Origin: Chamaecrista fasciculata
Lineage: Eukaryota > Streptophyta > Magnoliopsida > Fabales > Fabaceae
NCBI GenBank assembly: GCA_003254925.1
Contig: QANZ01046137.1
Span: 1-64,000, forward strand
Length of the DNA stretch: 64,000 bases
Direction: 5' to 3'
The notes beneath the pieces are model-generated. The model was not told the origin of the DNA. It searched no databases and saw only the letters and a program-made list of their open reading frames with translations. The position numbers and the translations under genes were made by a program. Shown one piece after another: positions 22,601 to 35,178 of the stretch. The first letter of the stretch is position 1; every line of letters begins with the position of its first letter.

Positions 22601-25600
22601 ATTCTGAAATATGGTAGAAATAGACATTTTTCAAGTAGTCATCTGGGATTTCAGCATAAGAATCCATGTTCCCACTAGATAATTATAATATTTCATATTT
22701 GATATTCTTACTATTTTTTTATACCATGGCATTAGATATTTAGATATATTATATTTTCTGCCATTTACTTGAAAACAACTTTTAGGTCGTTGATGTTGTT
22801 CGAAGAAAACCAAATATGCGTAAGATCTCCTTTGTTGCACACTCTGTGGGAGGATTAGTAGCAAGATATGCAATTGGAAGGCTCTATAGGCCACCTGAAA
22901 GAGAATGTATGGAGGATTCATGTACTAAAGAAAGTAAAGATGATTCAAGTGCTACCATATGTGGCTTAGAGGCTATGAACTTCATTACTGTTGCTACACC
23001 TCACCTGGGATCAAGGGGCAACAAACAGGTACTAATCTGATGTTTAAATGTGCTTTATACTGTCCAAACTTATTGATGTGGAAAATAATATATATCTCTA
23101 TCTGATGGTCAATAAAATTATGGTTGTTCCTTTCTAGGCTGGGCATATGGTGTGGATTTATCTGGAATTGTAAGCATTTGAGATGCTTGAATAATAGTTC
23201 TTAAGCTTATAAACTAGGACAAGTTTAGGGGTTTAGTTTAACTTGAGGTATATTTGGGTAAAATTGTTGAGTTTATTCAGTCTTATTTGCAGATTTTTGT
23301 TTGAGTTTTAACTATCAGATTATAATATGTATGAATCTTATATACAATAAAGACTCCTGCTGTATGTTACTTGACACTTGGATTTGATATGTATGAATCT
23401 TATATACAATAAAGACTCATGCTGTATGTTACTTGACACTTGGATTTTGATTTAATTTAATCTATGTTTGTACATGCTGCCTGTTACTTCTTTTAAGCAT
23501 TTTCCCCGTTTTATGATGAATTTGAAATATAAGGTTGCTCCATAGCTTTTTATTTAAGTATGTAAACTAAGTTTGCTTAAATATAGAGTTATTCTCATGG
23601 ATGAATAGAGATAGCATATCTAGTTTTTTGTATAAGTATTAACACTTGCCCAAACTGTAGATGAAATGGGAAGCCTGAATAAGTTCTTTAAAAGCTTTAG
23701 TACAGGAAATAGTCTGGATGAAAGGCTTGAATCTTGATACCTTACTAATTTATGTAAGATAAATTCTTCCAGATTATGCTACATATATTTGATTTGCTTC
23801 ACAAGTATACGTCATTTTGTTAAATCCAACCTGTGGGATACCTATCTGTGTGGTGTGGCTGTGTCGCCCAATCAATTGGGATGAACTTAAGTTCTTGCCT
23901 TTTGTTGCGGGTATTGATTTATGAGTTGGGTTACATTGATTACTTCCATTCCTGTATTTAATTAAGTTGATTGGGTCTTAAAATGCAGGTTCCATTTCTG
24001 TTTGGTCTACCTGCTTTAGAGAAAGCTGCAACTTGGGTTATTCATTTGATTTTTAGGAGAACTGGTCGTCATCTTTTCCTTACTGACGACGATGAAGGAA
24101 AACCACCATTGCTCAAGCGCATGGTAGAAGATTCCGGTGACTTTTATTTCATGTATGTTTGTTGTTTACCTCATACCGCTGCCTTTACAGAAGTTTTATG
24201 TCTCTTTAAGACTCTAACTTGCTTTATGCAGGTCTGCCTTGCGTGCCTTTAGACACCGGGTTGCATATTCAAATGTTGGCTATGATCGTATCCTTACTAT
24301 TTACTACTTTTCACTTATGGTTAATTCATACATATTTTCAGTGTGTATAATTTATATGTTTATATTTTATTTGTATTCCTTCATATTTAACACTAAAGAT
24401 ATTGTTGGCTGGAGAACATCATCCATTAGACGCGACAATGAACTTCCAAAGGTTTGGTTATTTGCATACCTTTTTTACTCTTAACTGGTATATTGGGTCC
24501 TCTGACGATTGTTAGTCTAAAACATATATTGTGGTTGGCAGTGGCAGGATACACTAAATGAAAAATATCCACATGTTGTATATCAAGAACATTGCAAGGC
24601 TTGTGAAGTTGAGCAATCTGATTCGTTGGATGACAGCTCTGATAAGATAGAAGGTTTTGTATCTTTATCTATCTCATTTTTAACCTGAATTACTGTTACA
24701 TTAAACATGCACTTGTTTCTCTTGACATCTAATTTCAGTGGTCAGTTTGAGACTAATTTTCTGCAGTTTTCCTCTGTTTCCATGATCTTATGTACTGTTA
24801 TGTGTTTGGCCTTTTCTTTCCTACATGAAGTCTATAAGTCTGGATAGCCTTTGTCATAAAATCTTTGGCTAAACAGTTACCGCTTGGCATTTTGTTGCTT
24901 ATATGAAATCCTAATGGAGTCTCATATTTTCTAAGTCTAACTTTCATTTGCACTTTCAATATCATATCCACTTTTGTTCTTTAATAAGAATCCCAAGTCT
25001 TGTTCCTGTAACAAAAAAAAAAAATTCTCAAGATTCAGAATCTGACTGATGAGCATTAGGATTTAATGTTAACAGGCTTTCTAGTTAGTACGAGATCCCA
25101 TGCGAAAGTTTTTATCTTCCATGCAGTGCACTTAAACCATGAGAAACCTGAAATGAATTCTGAATCATTTCTTAAATAAAAAAAAGGTAAAAAGTCTGAA
25201 TAATTACTCAGTTTTGATCTTTTGAGCTTCTTTTGCCAAGCTATGAAAGTTCAAAAGTTGCTTATTTTTTTAGAAAGGTACGGTTATTGTTTCTACATGT
25301 GTTTGAGCAGGAAAGAAAACTGTTTTTAATAATAAAATATCTTACTTCACTGTTGTGGGATAGAATAACATATTGGAGCTTCTCCTGATCTCATCTCTAA
25401 TTCAAAAGCAAACATTTATTATCATTTGGACAAAAGTACCCTCATTCAAAATGATAAATTACAGCCTATATCAATGAGATACTATATGTCTTACCAAATT
25501 TTCGTTAATTTCTTGTGGGTGATTATTCTGTTGATCTATAAAACTTATTATAGAAGTCCCTTGTCTTTTGAAATAAAGTTTTTGATTGTACAAAATATAT

Positions 25601-26957
25601 TTGAGTTATAATAAATTTCATGAAAATTGTGTAATTTGTCAATTTTTTAACATTACTATTAAAATCCTGGTTAAGTAATATGTTTTTATATCGTTAGATG
25701 TAAATAAATGAATTTTTTTTGTTACACTTCCAAGCTATATATTCTTGTCTAATTTTGGTCATTGAATAAATGAAACTTTGATAAATAGTTAATTCTTTGG
25801 TGAATAAGCTAAAAATAATTGATACTTTAGTTAAATTGACCAAACAAATGTCGAAATTTTCTTTTCCTTCCCTTAAGTTATTTAAATATCCCTTAAATTA
25901 TTTAAGTATGTTCATTTCGGTAATTTGGCAGTAAAGAAGTACTATTTTTGTTGTAGCTCCTTCTGAGAAACCCACTATCTGGAGTCAGCAAATTTCTTGT
26001 GATTGATTCTGCCCAATATGATTTAACTGTTGCTTAAAATAAGCAAGTTCTTTCTTTATCTGCTCTTGTTATGTGCAGATTGGATTATTTCTAACTGGAA
26101 TGTTCTTGCAGAGGAACTGGTCACTGGCTTATCTCGTGTATCATGGGAAAAAGTAGATGTTAGCTTTCACAGTAGTAGACAGAGATATGCTGCTCATAGT
26201 GTCATACAGGTCTGTGTTTGGCATGGCTTTTCTCACCTAGTGTTTAGGACGTGTTTAACTTTGATTCCATGATAAATGATAGAGTAAGCTAACAATTAGA
26301 TACCCGAATTAAGTCCTCAAAATCATTGAATACAAAAAATGGTTATTAAAAACGTCAAAGGGTCATTTTGGTCTTAAATGTATGCCTAATGTTCATTTTG
26401 GTCTATTATGTTTCAAAAAGTTCAAATTGGTCCTAAATATTGGTAAAATGTTTCATTTTGGTCTCAAACTATTGAATTTGATCATATTTCTCTTGTATCT
26501 TGTTTCAAGTTCGAAGGACTTGTTAAGAGGAAGTCGTAACTCTGAATTTGTCGCATTCGAATTTGAAGTGATAGATATGATTAACTTTGCTTGTTTGAAC
26601 TCATCACATATGTAGTTTAAACTCATCAAATTTGAACTTGAAACGAGCCATATTCAATAGTTTAGGACTAAAATGAAACATTTTGCCAACATTTAGAACC
26701 CATTTGAACATTTTGAAACATAATGGACCAAAATGAACATTAAGACATACATTTAGGGCCAAAATGACCCTTTAACCTATTAAAAATGACACTTGTTATG
26801 AGTGAGTTATTCCAGCATCCGAGATACAACTTTTGCCCTACTTGTATCCTGTCTCATCCATCTATTTTAACTTTTTTTTTTAAAGGTCAAAGACCAAAGC
26901 ATGCACATAGAAGGTGCAGATGTCATACGCCATATGATTGATCATTTTCTTACGTAG
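19604..26957 (+). CDS. DUF676-type putative serine esterase/lipase, ten exons
   Basis: Exons assembled from GT-AG sites and phase are 19604-19743, 20533-20600, 22113-22183, 22786-23028, 23989-24152, 24232-24287, 24399-24451, 24542-24653, 26112-26209 and 26886-26957, giving 358 aa. The alpha/beta-hydrolase core shows the first strand HLVVMVNGILG (near residue 40), the family stretch DGVDVMGERLAEEV, and the nucleophile elbow FVAHSVGGLVARYAIGRLY with the likely catalytic serine at residue 113. FITVATPHLGSRG follows. The catalytic His may be in the C-terminal HIEGADVIRHMIDHFLT, but I cannot assign it. Relatives include yeast Lpl1/Rog1-type lipases and plant putative lipases of PF05057. The natural substrate is not predictable. 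There is no signal peptide and no clear membrane segment, so it is probably cytosolic or attached to organelles or lipid bodies. The frame is intact. Introns hold a LINE tail, tandem repeats and a MITE. Confidence 0.92.
20680..20950. repeat. Dispersed repeat in lipase intron 2
   Basis: This is the inverted counterpart of the repeat at 15340-15660. It contains GACACTGACACACCATATA, AAGATCCATAAATCTTGAT and ends near GTACTTCATAAATG. It is probably a MITE. It lies between exons 2 and 3 and is non-coding. Confidence 0.45.
21690..22035 (-). mobile_element. Truncated LINE 3' end in lipase intron 2
   Basis: On the minus strand the sequence reads LWSLWLEQNAKVFS near its right end, a hallmark of the C-terminal region of plant L1 LINE ORF2. 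It then degenerates and finishes in an A-run (T-run on the plus strand at about 21688-21700). It is a short, dead, 5'-truncated insertion opposite in direction to the gene. The target duplication was not resolved. Confidence 0.5.
23325..23447. repeat. 62-bp tandem duplication in lipase intron 4
   Basis: The unit beginning ATATGTATGAATCTTATATA and continuing to GTTACTTGACACTTGGATTT occurs twice head to tail, at about 23325-23387 and 23388-23447. I see one or two differences, so the duplication is recent. Confidence 0.85.
26353..26777. mobile_element. Mutator-type MITE in lipase intron 9
   Basis: The 425-bp element is flanked by the perfect 9-bp repeat TATTAAAAA (26344-26352 and 26778-26786). 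The ends CGTCAAAGGGTCATTTTGG and GGTTAAAGGGTCATTTTGG (right end inverted) are partners. Pairing continues through units of the type CATTTTGGTC for some 150-180 bases per side. It sits between the last two exons, 108 bases before the exon 10 acceptor. Confidence 0.85.
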
Positions 26958-27917
26958 AGGTTGATGATTCAGTTGAGTGAATTCTAGCGATATAACATGT
27001 CATAAAGGTAAAGCTAAAATGGTTAAGTTTTCAAGTTTTGATATAGCCCACCGGATTGATACTATGTTCGTATTTATATATCTAACTGTCAATTAATTGC
27101 AGGGTGTAAGCAAATTGCTCCTTGAAGCTTTGAGCAATATGAAGTTCGTTCTACATTGATCAAAGCAAAGAAGCATTTGACCTATTTTTTTTTTCTTTTT
27201 TATCTACTGTCGTTTACAATGTATAAAATGTGTGTATTATACGGATAAAGACTCAACAAATGCAAGAAATTATCATTTCAATCAATTGCCCCGATTACAT
27301 TTTGAATAGTAAGACTAAGATACAGAAAAAAGTTGATTTTTGTCAATAGGTATCTCAATACAGTTTTAACTTCTAACGGAGCGAGCTTCTCCTATATTTA
27401 AGATTGGGGATTAAGGTAAAAAAAAAAAAGTGACCTTTTTCCTTATTTTGAAAGTTGAGAGTTAAAGCGGAAAATTAACTGGTAAGTCATTCTCTTTCTT
27501 TTATTCACATTTTAAATATTTCAAATTAAAGTAGTTTGAAAGATGTATTAATAATCAAACAAGGATATGGAATATGAATTGTTAAGTTTTGTTTCTCCTT
27601 CCTTCCCTTCTCCCTCAACCTTTTTTATGGTATGTTTGACAACTAGAAGAGGAAGGAAGGGAGAGATTGGAGAATTAACTTTGTACATACATGTCCTTGT
27701 CTTATTTAGATGTAAGTAGTTTTTTTTCAAAATAATTCAATTTGAGATATTTGAAAGTTATGAAGAAAGAAGAGAATAAGAGATTAAAAATTAATCATTC
27801 ATTATTTTTCCCTCCATTACTCTATTTCTCAGATAAGGGAAAGAGGTCTTGATCCTCTCCCCCTACCTCCCATTTTTCTTCAATAAAATAAGATATACTT
27901 GAGAAATTTTTAAAAAA
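26958..27917 (+). other. 3' flank of the lipase gene
   Basis: Probable 3' UTR followed by AT-rich intergenic DNA. A TGCAG acceptor-like site at about 27102 may mark an intron in the 3' UTR. A GGAAGGAAGGGAG purine-rich patch lies near 27650. No coding region is recognised. Confidence 0.4.
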
Positions 27918-28927
27918 GGCTAAATTGTGAATTTGGTCCTGTAACGTTGTTCCAGGTTCCAAATCAGTCCTATAACTTTTTTTGTCTCGAACTTGGTCCT
28001 GTATCTTTGCTCCAGGTCCAAAATCAGTCCTATATCTTTTTTTGTCTCAGCTTTGGTCCCATATGTTTTGAAAATCTTTCACTGTTTGTCCTCTGTCCAT
28101 TTTAAATTCCAGTTTAGTCTTGAAAACTTAAAGTCCCTTTCACTTTAGTCCCTGACTATCAAAATGAAAGTGAAAGAGCATCCCTGAAGATTCTCAAACC
28201 TTACATGTTGGTCCCTAATCCATGAATTCTTCATGAAATGGAATAGAAAGGCAAAAACAACACAAATTAAAGCAAAGGACAGAGGGACCAAAATTGAAAA
28301 TGCAAAAAATTTAAAATCCACCGGAAAATGTACGGAAATCGCCGAGAAATTCAAGAACTCATCCAAAAACCCCAATTCTCACTTAAATCTCACTCAAATA
28401 ATCACCCTCAAATGCGTTAAGAAAGAATTTTCGAAAATTCAAACTTTTGAGGAGGGAGGTGATAAAAGATTCCCTTACATTTGGTGATTCCGAGAGAGAA
28501 GTTCTGAAATCCCTTACATTTTTCGGTGGGTTTTAAATTTTCTGCGTTTTCAGTTTTGATCCATCTGTCATTTGCTTTAATTTGTGTTGTTTTTGCATTT
28601 CTATTCCATTTCATTAAGAATTCATGGATTAGGGACCAAGATGTAAGGTTTGAAAATCTTTAGGGATGCTCTTTCACTTTCATTTTGATAATCAAGGATT
28701 AAAGTGAAAGGGACTTGAAGTTTTCAAGACTAAGTTGTAATTTAAAATGGACGGAGGACTAACGGTGGGAGGTTTTCAAAACATATGGGATCAAAACTGA
28801 GACAAAATAAAGATATAGGACTATTTTGGGATTTGAAGCAAAGATACAGGACCAAATTCAAGACAAAAGTTATATTACTGATTTGGGACCTGGAGCAAAG
28901 TTACCCGATCAAATTCGCACTTTGGCC
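27918..28927. mobile_element. Foldback-like TIR element, about 1.0 kb
   Basis: Two arms of about 400 bases run in opposite directions. The left starts GGCTAAATTGTGAATTTGG, and the right, read inversely, starts GGCCAAAGTGCGAATTTG. The 8-mer TTAAAAAA flanks both ends (27910-27917 and 28928-28935), though in A-rich DNA. The arms carry repeated TTTGGTCC and AAATCAGTCC motifs. The centre (28335-28515) is unpaired and non-coding. Short frames in the arms are by-products of the palindrome. Confidence 0.8.
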
Positions 28928-29254
28928 TTAAAAAAATTATGTCTAATTAATCTTAGTCTTATAACTTACATTAATTTTTAGTTAAGTTCATATAATTTTA
29001 ATTCTTATAATTAGGTTTGAATATTTTGTTTTATTTGTGATTAAAATTTTATTTTCAAATTGCACCAATAGTTTTCTTTCTAATAGCTAATGTACCAAAC
29101 AAAAATATAATAAAACGTATTTACTATTAAATGAATAACTTAATATATGGGATCTTGAATAATGTAATGTCAGCTTAGCTTTTAAAATGTGGATATGCAT
29201 TTAAAATAAAATGATATGCACCAATAGTAAATACGTTTAGACCATATTCTATAT
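28928..29254. other. Intergenic DNA with a 16-base inverted pair
   Basis: AAACGTATTTACTATT at about 29114-29129 and its exact inverse complement at about 29223-29238 enclose roughly 90 bases, suggesting a tiny MITE of 125 bases. The segment TTTTATTTTCAAATTGCACC.. at 29048 recurs at about 36540. The last 17 bases (29238-29254) are the left copy of the LINE target duplication. Confidence 0.5.
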
Positions 29255-29388
29255 TTTTTTGAATCAGCGAGCGAAAGGTTTCAGATAAAACTAAAACAAC
29301 CATGAGTAGAAGATAAAATATAAGGGAAAACTTGTGTAAGCTTGAGGGTGTGCGGGGTAGGGTCCACACGCCAGTCGAAATCAGAGTC

Positions 29389-32300
29389 CTACAGAAAATT
29401 ACCAATATCATGTGTGATAGCTTCAAGGTGAAACCCCAGAGCTTTGACCTCCTGTCCAACAAAGAGTCCTTTCTGAACGCGGAACGTGATGTTGCGTCTA
29501 AGCCTAGCTCGAAGATTTGTCATGCATAGCTTGGTTGCTTGTAGGACAGAGTGAAGGATTGGCCCGACGTCTTCTCTGAAGAAAAAGTCCATGATGGCGT
29601 TGTCCTGCTGTTTGTGGAAAAAACCCACTACATTGATTTGTCGTTTCTTGCACTTATGCCAGGCGATGCACATTATGTCCTCCTGATTAGAAGCGTTCAG
29701 AGTGTAGTCGGGTCGGATATTGACGGGCTTGGCCTTGGAGTTGGTATTCATCTTGAGCTCCTCTATCTGGTGCAGGGTGGACATCCAGGTGTTGATAATA
29801 TCAGAGGTGGTTGGCTTGGTCCCATTGAACCTAACCTTATTCCTGTGTGAATAAATCGCCCAAGCGAAGACTAGTATCTCGACAAATCTCCCATGGCTGC
29901 TATCGAGTGTATTTTGAAGCCAGGTGGTAAATCCAATGGGTAAATAAGTATCACTTCTGAGTGATAGAGATGATCCATACCAGGTAGCTCTGACGAAGTC
30001 GCAACCAAGGAAGAGGTGATTTGTGTCCTCATTATGGCTTAGGCAGAAGGCGCACTTTGGGTCGATGTTGAAGTTTTTCCTTGCGAGGTTATCTCCAAGG
30101 GGTAAGGCATTGGAGATGCATTTCCAACCGAACATGAGGATTTTCGGGGGGCACTTGAGCTTCCAGAACATCCTCCAGTTGAATCCATTGTGCGGGCTGG
30201 TCCAGTTACAGAGTTTCTTGTAAGCATCTTTAACTGTGTAAACACCTTGGGGGTTGAAGGTCCAAACCAATCTATCCTTGACTCCTGAGTACGAGACTGG
30301 GGTGCTCATGATCCTGTCTGCATTCCCTTGATCGTAAATTTCGAGGATTTTCCTTCTATCCCAGTTACCTTGGGGGGTCAGCAGGTTAGCAGCTGTCCGA
30401 TAGTCTATGTTAGGCCTGTCTGGCTGGATCCACAATCTATTTGTTAGTGAAATTTCGTTACCTGTTCCCACCCTCCACTGGCAATCCGGTAGCATATTAT
30501 TGATACTGTTGCAAACAAAGGGAGTGCCTACTTCTCCACGCCCATACTTAGCATGATAGATACGCGAAAGTAAACTATTTTTGTTGGTGATGATCCTCCA
30601 AGCTTGTCGCCCAATCATTGCAAGGTTAAATTCTTTTGTCTTTTTGATCCACAGCCCTCCCATATCTTTTGGCAGGCATAACTTATTCCAAGCTCTCATA
30701 TGGGGGGACTTTTTGAGCCCGGATTCACCCCAGAAGAAGTTACTGAGAATAGTGTCGCATTTATTAGCCTCTTTATCCGTGAGTTTGAAATACGACATGT
30801 GATAAAGCGGCATCGAGGACAATACCGCCTTTATTAGCACCACTCTCGCAGCTTGGGAAAGTAGTCTGTTCTGCCAGCCCTCCATTCGGTTCCTGAGGTT
30901 TTCCAGGATGACATCGAAGATTCTCTTGTCGCGAGCCCCCTCATCAATAAAGCTACCTAAATACTTATTAAAACGATCTACCTTTTTGAAGCTGACAATT
31001 TTGGTCATCATTTTTATGAACCTGTTCGGGGTGTTAGGACTGAAAGTGATTTCAGACTTATTGGGGCTAATGTGGAGTCCTGAAACTTGCCCAAAACTAT
31101 CAAAAACCTCCTTTATCTTTGAGATAGACTCCAGGTCTGCTTTGAAGAACATCAGTATATCATCGGCGTAGATGAGATGATTAATGGGTGGAGCCTGCCT
31201 GGAGACCTTGATGCCTTTAATGTGGCCTTCCTCTTGATGCTTGATTAAAAGGCCGGAAAGTACGTTCATACATAGAATGAACAAGTAAGGAGAGATGGGG
31301 TTCCCTTGTCGGAGTCCAGCTTGCGGGTTGAAGCTCTCAGAAAGCACGCCATTCACCTGGACTTTGAAGGAAGTAGTTGTCACACATTGGGAAATCAAGC
31401 GAATCCAGTGGTCAGGGAACTGCATTTCTTTGAGGAGGAGTCGCAGGAAATCCCAGGAAATTTTGTCATAGGCTTTGTGGAGGTCAATCTTCAGTCCCGC
31501 CCAGAAGGACTTACCTTTCCTCCACATTCTGATGTACCTGAGGACCTCGTGCGCAATAAGGATATTGTCAGTGATAGAGCGTCCTTTAGCAAAGGCATTC
31601 TGGAACCACATCTTTGATGATATCCTGAAGCCTATTAGTGAGAGTTTTAGAAATAACTTTGTACGCCACATTACAAAGGCTTATAGGTCTAAAGCCATGA
31701 CAACTTCGTTGCTCATCTCCTTTGGGAATTAGGATGATATTGGTGTGGTTCAATTCCTTAAGCATATGCCCGGAGTTAAGGAAAGAAGAGACCATACGAA
31801 TGACATCCTCACCAACAGTGGGCCACAGTTCTTGGAAGAAAATGGCAGGGAACCCATCAGGCCCTGGAGCTTTATGGCCATCCATTTGGAAGAGCGCCGT
31901 TTCAATCTCCATCCTAGTAAAAGGCTTATTTAGGGTGGTTATGTGGCTTGCAGAGAGGCAGGAAATGCCGGACTTCCTGATAAGATCAAAGCAGGCTTGT
32001 TCATTAAAGGTTGAATGGCATTTGAAAAGATCCATAAAATAATCCCTTGCTAGCTTTAGCATGGCTCCGTTATCCTGCACCCATTCACCGGTCGCATTTT
32101 GAAGACCTCCAGGGCTTTCTCAGCGCCCCGAATTCTAGAGGTGCCTGCACTCTTTTCACTACTTCGCAGCACCTGATTGAAGTCTCCAATGATTAGCCAT
32201 GGACAATTGGGATCTGGGGTAGCTGCCAAGAAATCCCAAAGCCTGCTACGCTGATGTTCCTTGGGTGGGCCATATACATGGGTAAGAAGATACTTAACAT

Positions 32301-32589
32301 TATTGGGATACTCACAAAAACCATGAATCCAATTCTCTGAGACACAGAGTACATCAAAATTAAGGGGGGCATTCCAAAACAAAGCAAACCCCCCACTGCG
32401 TCCTACGGCATCAACACAAACAAAGGAACTAAAGTTTAACAACTTAGCTAGAGACTTAATTCTATCTTCATTACATTTAGTTTCTTGTAAACAAACAAAA
32501 TCTGGTTGCTTGGATTGGCAAAGTTCTTTAAGTCTTCGTTTTGTCGAGGCTTTGCCTGTTCCTCGACAATTCCAGCAAAGGACTTTCAT
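29389..32589 (-). pseudogene. LINE ORF2, endonuclease and reverse transcriptase, broken
   Basis: ORF2 starts MKVLCWNCRGTGK at 32589 with the APE endonuclease motifs CLQETK, GRSGG and WLIIGDFNQVL. The endonuclease stops short near RIRGAEKA. The C-terminal catalytic part and most of the linker are deleted, and the frame changes there (about 32100). Reverse transcriptase then begins (HKAPGPDGFPAIFF, LIPKG, FRPISLCNVAYK) in 32080-31586. A frameshift near 31610 leads to the 760-codon frame 31671-29389. That frame has the catalytic box LIYADDILMF (about residue 167), the zf-RVT region (WKLKCPPKILMFGWK; CAFC..HLF.GC) and a remnant C-terminal domain that looks like a decayed RNase H. The family copies RNA at the nicked target site. 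Confidence 0.88.
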
Positions 32590-35178
32590 GGCTCCTCGGG
32601 GGGTTGATCCGGTTCAACCGCCCGAAAACCAATATGGAAGTTTGTGAGCAATAGGATGATCTCTTCGAGGATCTGGTCAATGTCGATACTGTCTTCTGTG
32701 AAGGATCTTGGTTCGTCCCGCTTACACGATTTCCAAGGCCTGGATACCTCCTGTTCTTCAATCTCAGTGATAGTGACTGTCTTCCTTTTCTTGACGGGCA
32801 TCAGCAGGCTCATGGAAGATCCCTATTCTTCATAACTTCTGAATTTCTTTTTCCAGCGAGAGACGGTTAGGTCCTCTTCAATCCAAGGGTCAAAAAGCCT
32901 CTTCATGCCACGTTCTCCATTAATCATTGTTAGATTAGAGGGTCTTCCAAACCGCTCAAGAGCTATCTTTTGAATCTCAGCCAAACACGTTCTGCCTAAT
33001 TCCAAACCTCTAAATTCAGAGGCAATAATGCGCCAAAGGTTACTGAGCAATTTCAAGCCTGCAGGGTCAATGGTGATGCTAATTGGAGAGCTACTGCGAT
33101 CAGGAGGAGGCGCTGGAGCAATCCGTGTTGAGATAGCCAGAGCTTCAGTGTTAAAGCGGACACTAGGGCTGGCAGTGATAGTACCCACAGTCATGCTATC
33201 AGTGTCTTTGTGTTGACTGTTCGATCCAGAGGGGCCCGCTCCATCACAGTGCATGGTAGTCTGGATCAAAGTGTGGGTCGAGGGGTTGATGAATCCATGC
33301 TCTGATACTATGCATGACTGATCCGAGATAGAGTTATCCCCCTCAGCATAGTTGGAACTCTCATCTAACGGGTAATTTACTGGGTCCCAATCCAGTTGAC
33401 CATTACATAAAAATAGCTCCTTTGTTCCAATGTCAACCCAGCGTAATTCATTGTTGAAGTCAGGAAGAGGCATGTTTCCTTGGTTGATGCCTTCAAAGAT
33501 TTGCAGCGGTAGCGGGAAGATGTGTCTCGTAGGCGTTCTATAGAAACGCTCAGCATCACTTCGCATCTCAGGGTCGTTCTCCATATTCTCCATTTCTTCC
33601 TCACTAATAACAGTGCGAGTTTCCATCACTGTAGTCAGCGGCATGGCTTTAAAAGCCGCTAAATCATCAATGTTCTGCTCGAGCAAGTTTAGGTGCTCCT
33701 GGTCGTTAACTAGCTCATCAACTAAGTCAGGAAATCTGTCTTGTACTGAGTCGTCTTCTCCGAAGTGATTAGTGGGGTCCTCCGGGATGGGATCGAAAGT
33801 AGGTTCTTCCTTCGAGTGTTCATCGGGTTCGTCCGCAATGTGAACAACCTCCGTTTCATCGACCCCATCATCATCCAATTCCATCTCTTCAGGATCCTCT
33901 TCAGGGTCCTCTTCAGGTGGAATAATGGGGAAGAGGGGACCAGGTGGAGGAATGCCCGGGGGTTGATTTGGAGCAGTGGTCCGTACAAAGTTTCCATTAG
34001 CATCAAAGGATCGTAACGGGTCATACTCAAAGTAAATGGGTGGTTCATTCACGGGATTATATCTCCTCCCTTCCGCATGTGGATTGAAGTTGATTCTTGT
34101 AGTACGTCGGTGTGCATGGTTGAGAAAACGTCTGGCTTGAGGAATAAAATGAAGGCGGGAGACAATGAATCCTATTTGAAAACCATGTCTCTCATTAATG
34201 AGGTTCATCTGTCTGTACAGCCGAGTAGCACTCACATCATCATTATCAGGACATATTGGATACGTATGTCCCAATCTTCCACAGTTTGTGCACATACGAA
34301 AAATACGCTCATAACGGCATTGTATCCACAACATCTGATTGGTGTCAGTATGGAGAATGAAGCCCATGAGGAGTGGTGAATCCCGTGGGATGCGCACACG
34401 AATACGCATAAAACGAAGATTCCGTGGAAAGCTCGGGTTCCAGTCAACCTCCAACGGCGTTCCCATAATAGTACCAAGGGCGTTTACAATGGCAGGGTGT
34501 TGATATTCCAGCGGGAGTCCCCATAGTTGCACCCAAACGGGAATGTCATGGAGCCTGTAATTAGTGAGGACTAGATTGGGAACCCAGGGAGTGAAATGTA
34601 TGAGCCCCCCGTGGACTGCCCAGAGTCCTTCCATCATCACAAGGAGTCTATCATCATCATTTGTAAAGTGAAACACATTTTCTTTTGCTTCGACCCACTA
34701 CACGGACTCTGCCTTGCAAGTTCCAAAAGCTGTCGACAAGTGACTGCATGCGGCGGATTGTGAATTTCTGACTATCCACAAATGACCCAATGCAACATTT
34801 GCGCCAGAAACGTCGGTAGTCCATAGTGCAGTGATCATCGATTCTAAAAACAGGTCCTTGCGCTATACGAGCACGTGGAGGAGATCGAGGGTTATCTGTC
34901 GTTTCTCGGTCTTGCATCTCGTCAAAGTCCACCTCTCCTTCAGACTCACTGGATTCAATCCACTCTATTTCACGATTGTTTTCCATATCAAGCTTTCGGC
35001 GTTTGGGTATAGTATGATTAATATGAGATAGGGGAGGATAGAAGGGAGTTTGAAGAGAATGCTGTGAACACTGATCCTGTTTATGGCGTTTGTGAGGTGG
35101 GATATATATAGGTGATGTAAGAGGGTTTGTGATAGCCATGAGGTAGGATGGTGGCGAGATGGAGCCAGGAGCGTGCAA
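32586..35178 (-). pseudogene. LINE ORF1, nucleic-acid-binding protein, broken
   Basis: The first frame (35178-34657) begins MHAPGSISPPSYLM and enters a DUF4283-like fold. The continuation is in another frame (34676-32823), so one frameshift lies near 34690. The second part has the conserved stretch WVQLWGLPLEYQHPAIV, then a zinc knuckle CTNCGRLGHTYPIC (C-x2-C-x4-H-x4-C) and a long acidic, proline-rich tail. A single TAG at 32823-32825 interrupts the frame, which then continues for 75 codons to a TGA at 32586-32588 with a basic KKRK segment. This final stop overlaps the ORF2 start. ORF1 proteins of this type coat LINE RNA. Confidence 0.8.

Noticed and set aside
28145-28614. Matching 65-84-codon frames on both strands
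   Set aside because: They are produced by the inverted arms of the element at 27918-28927 and have no protein features.
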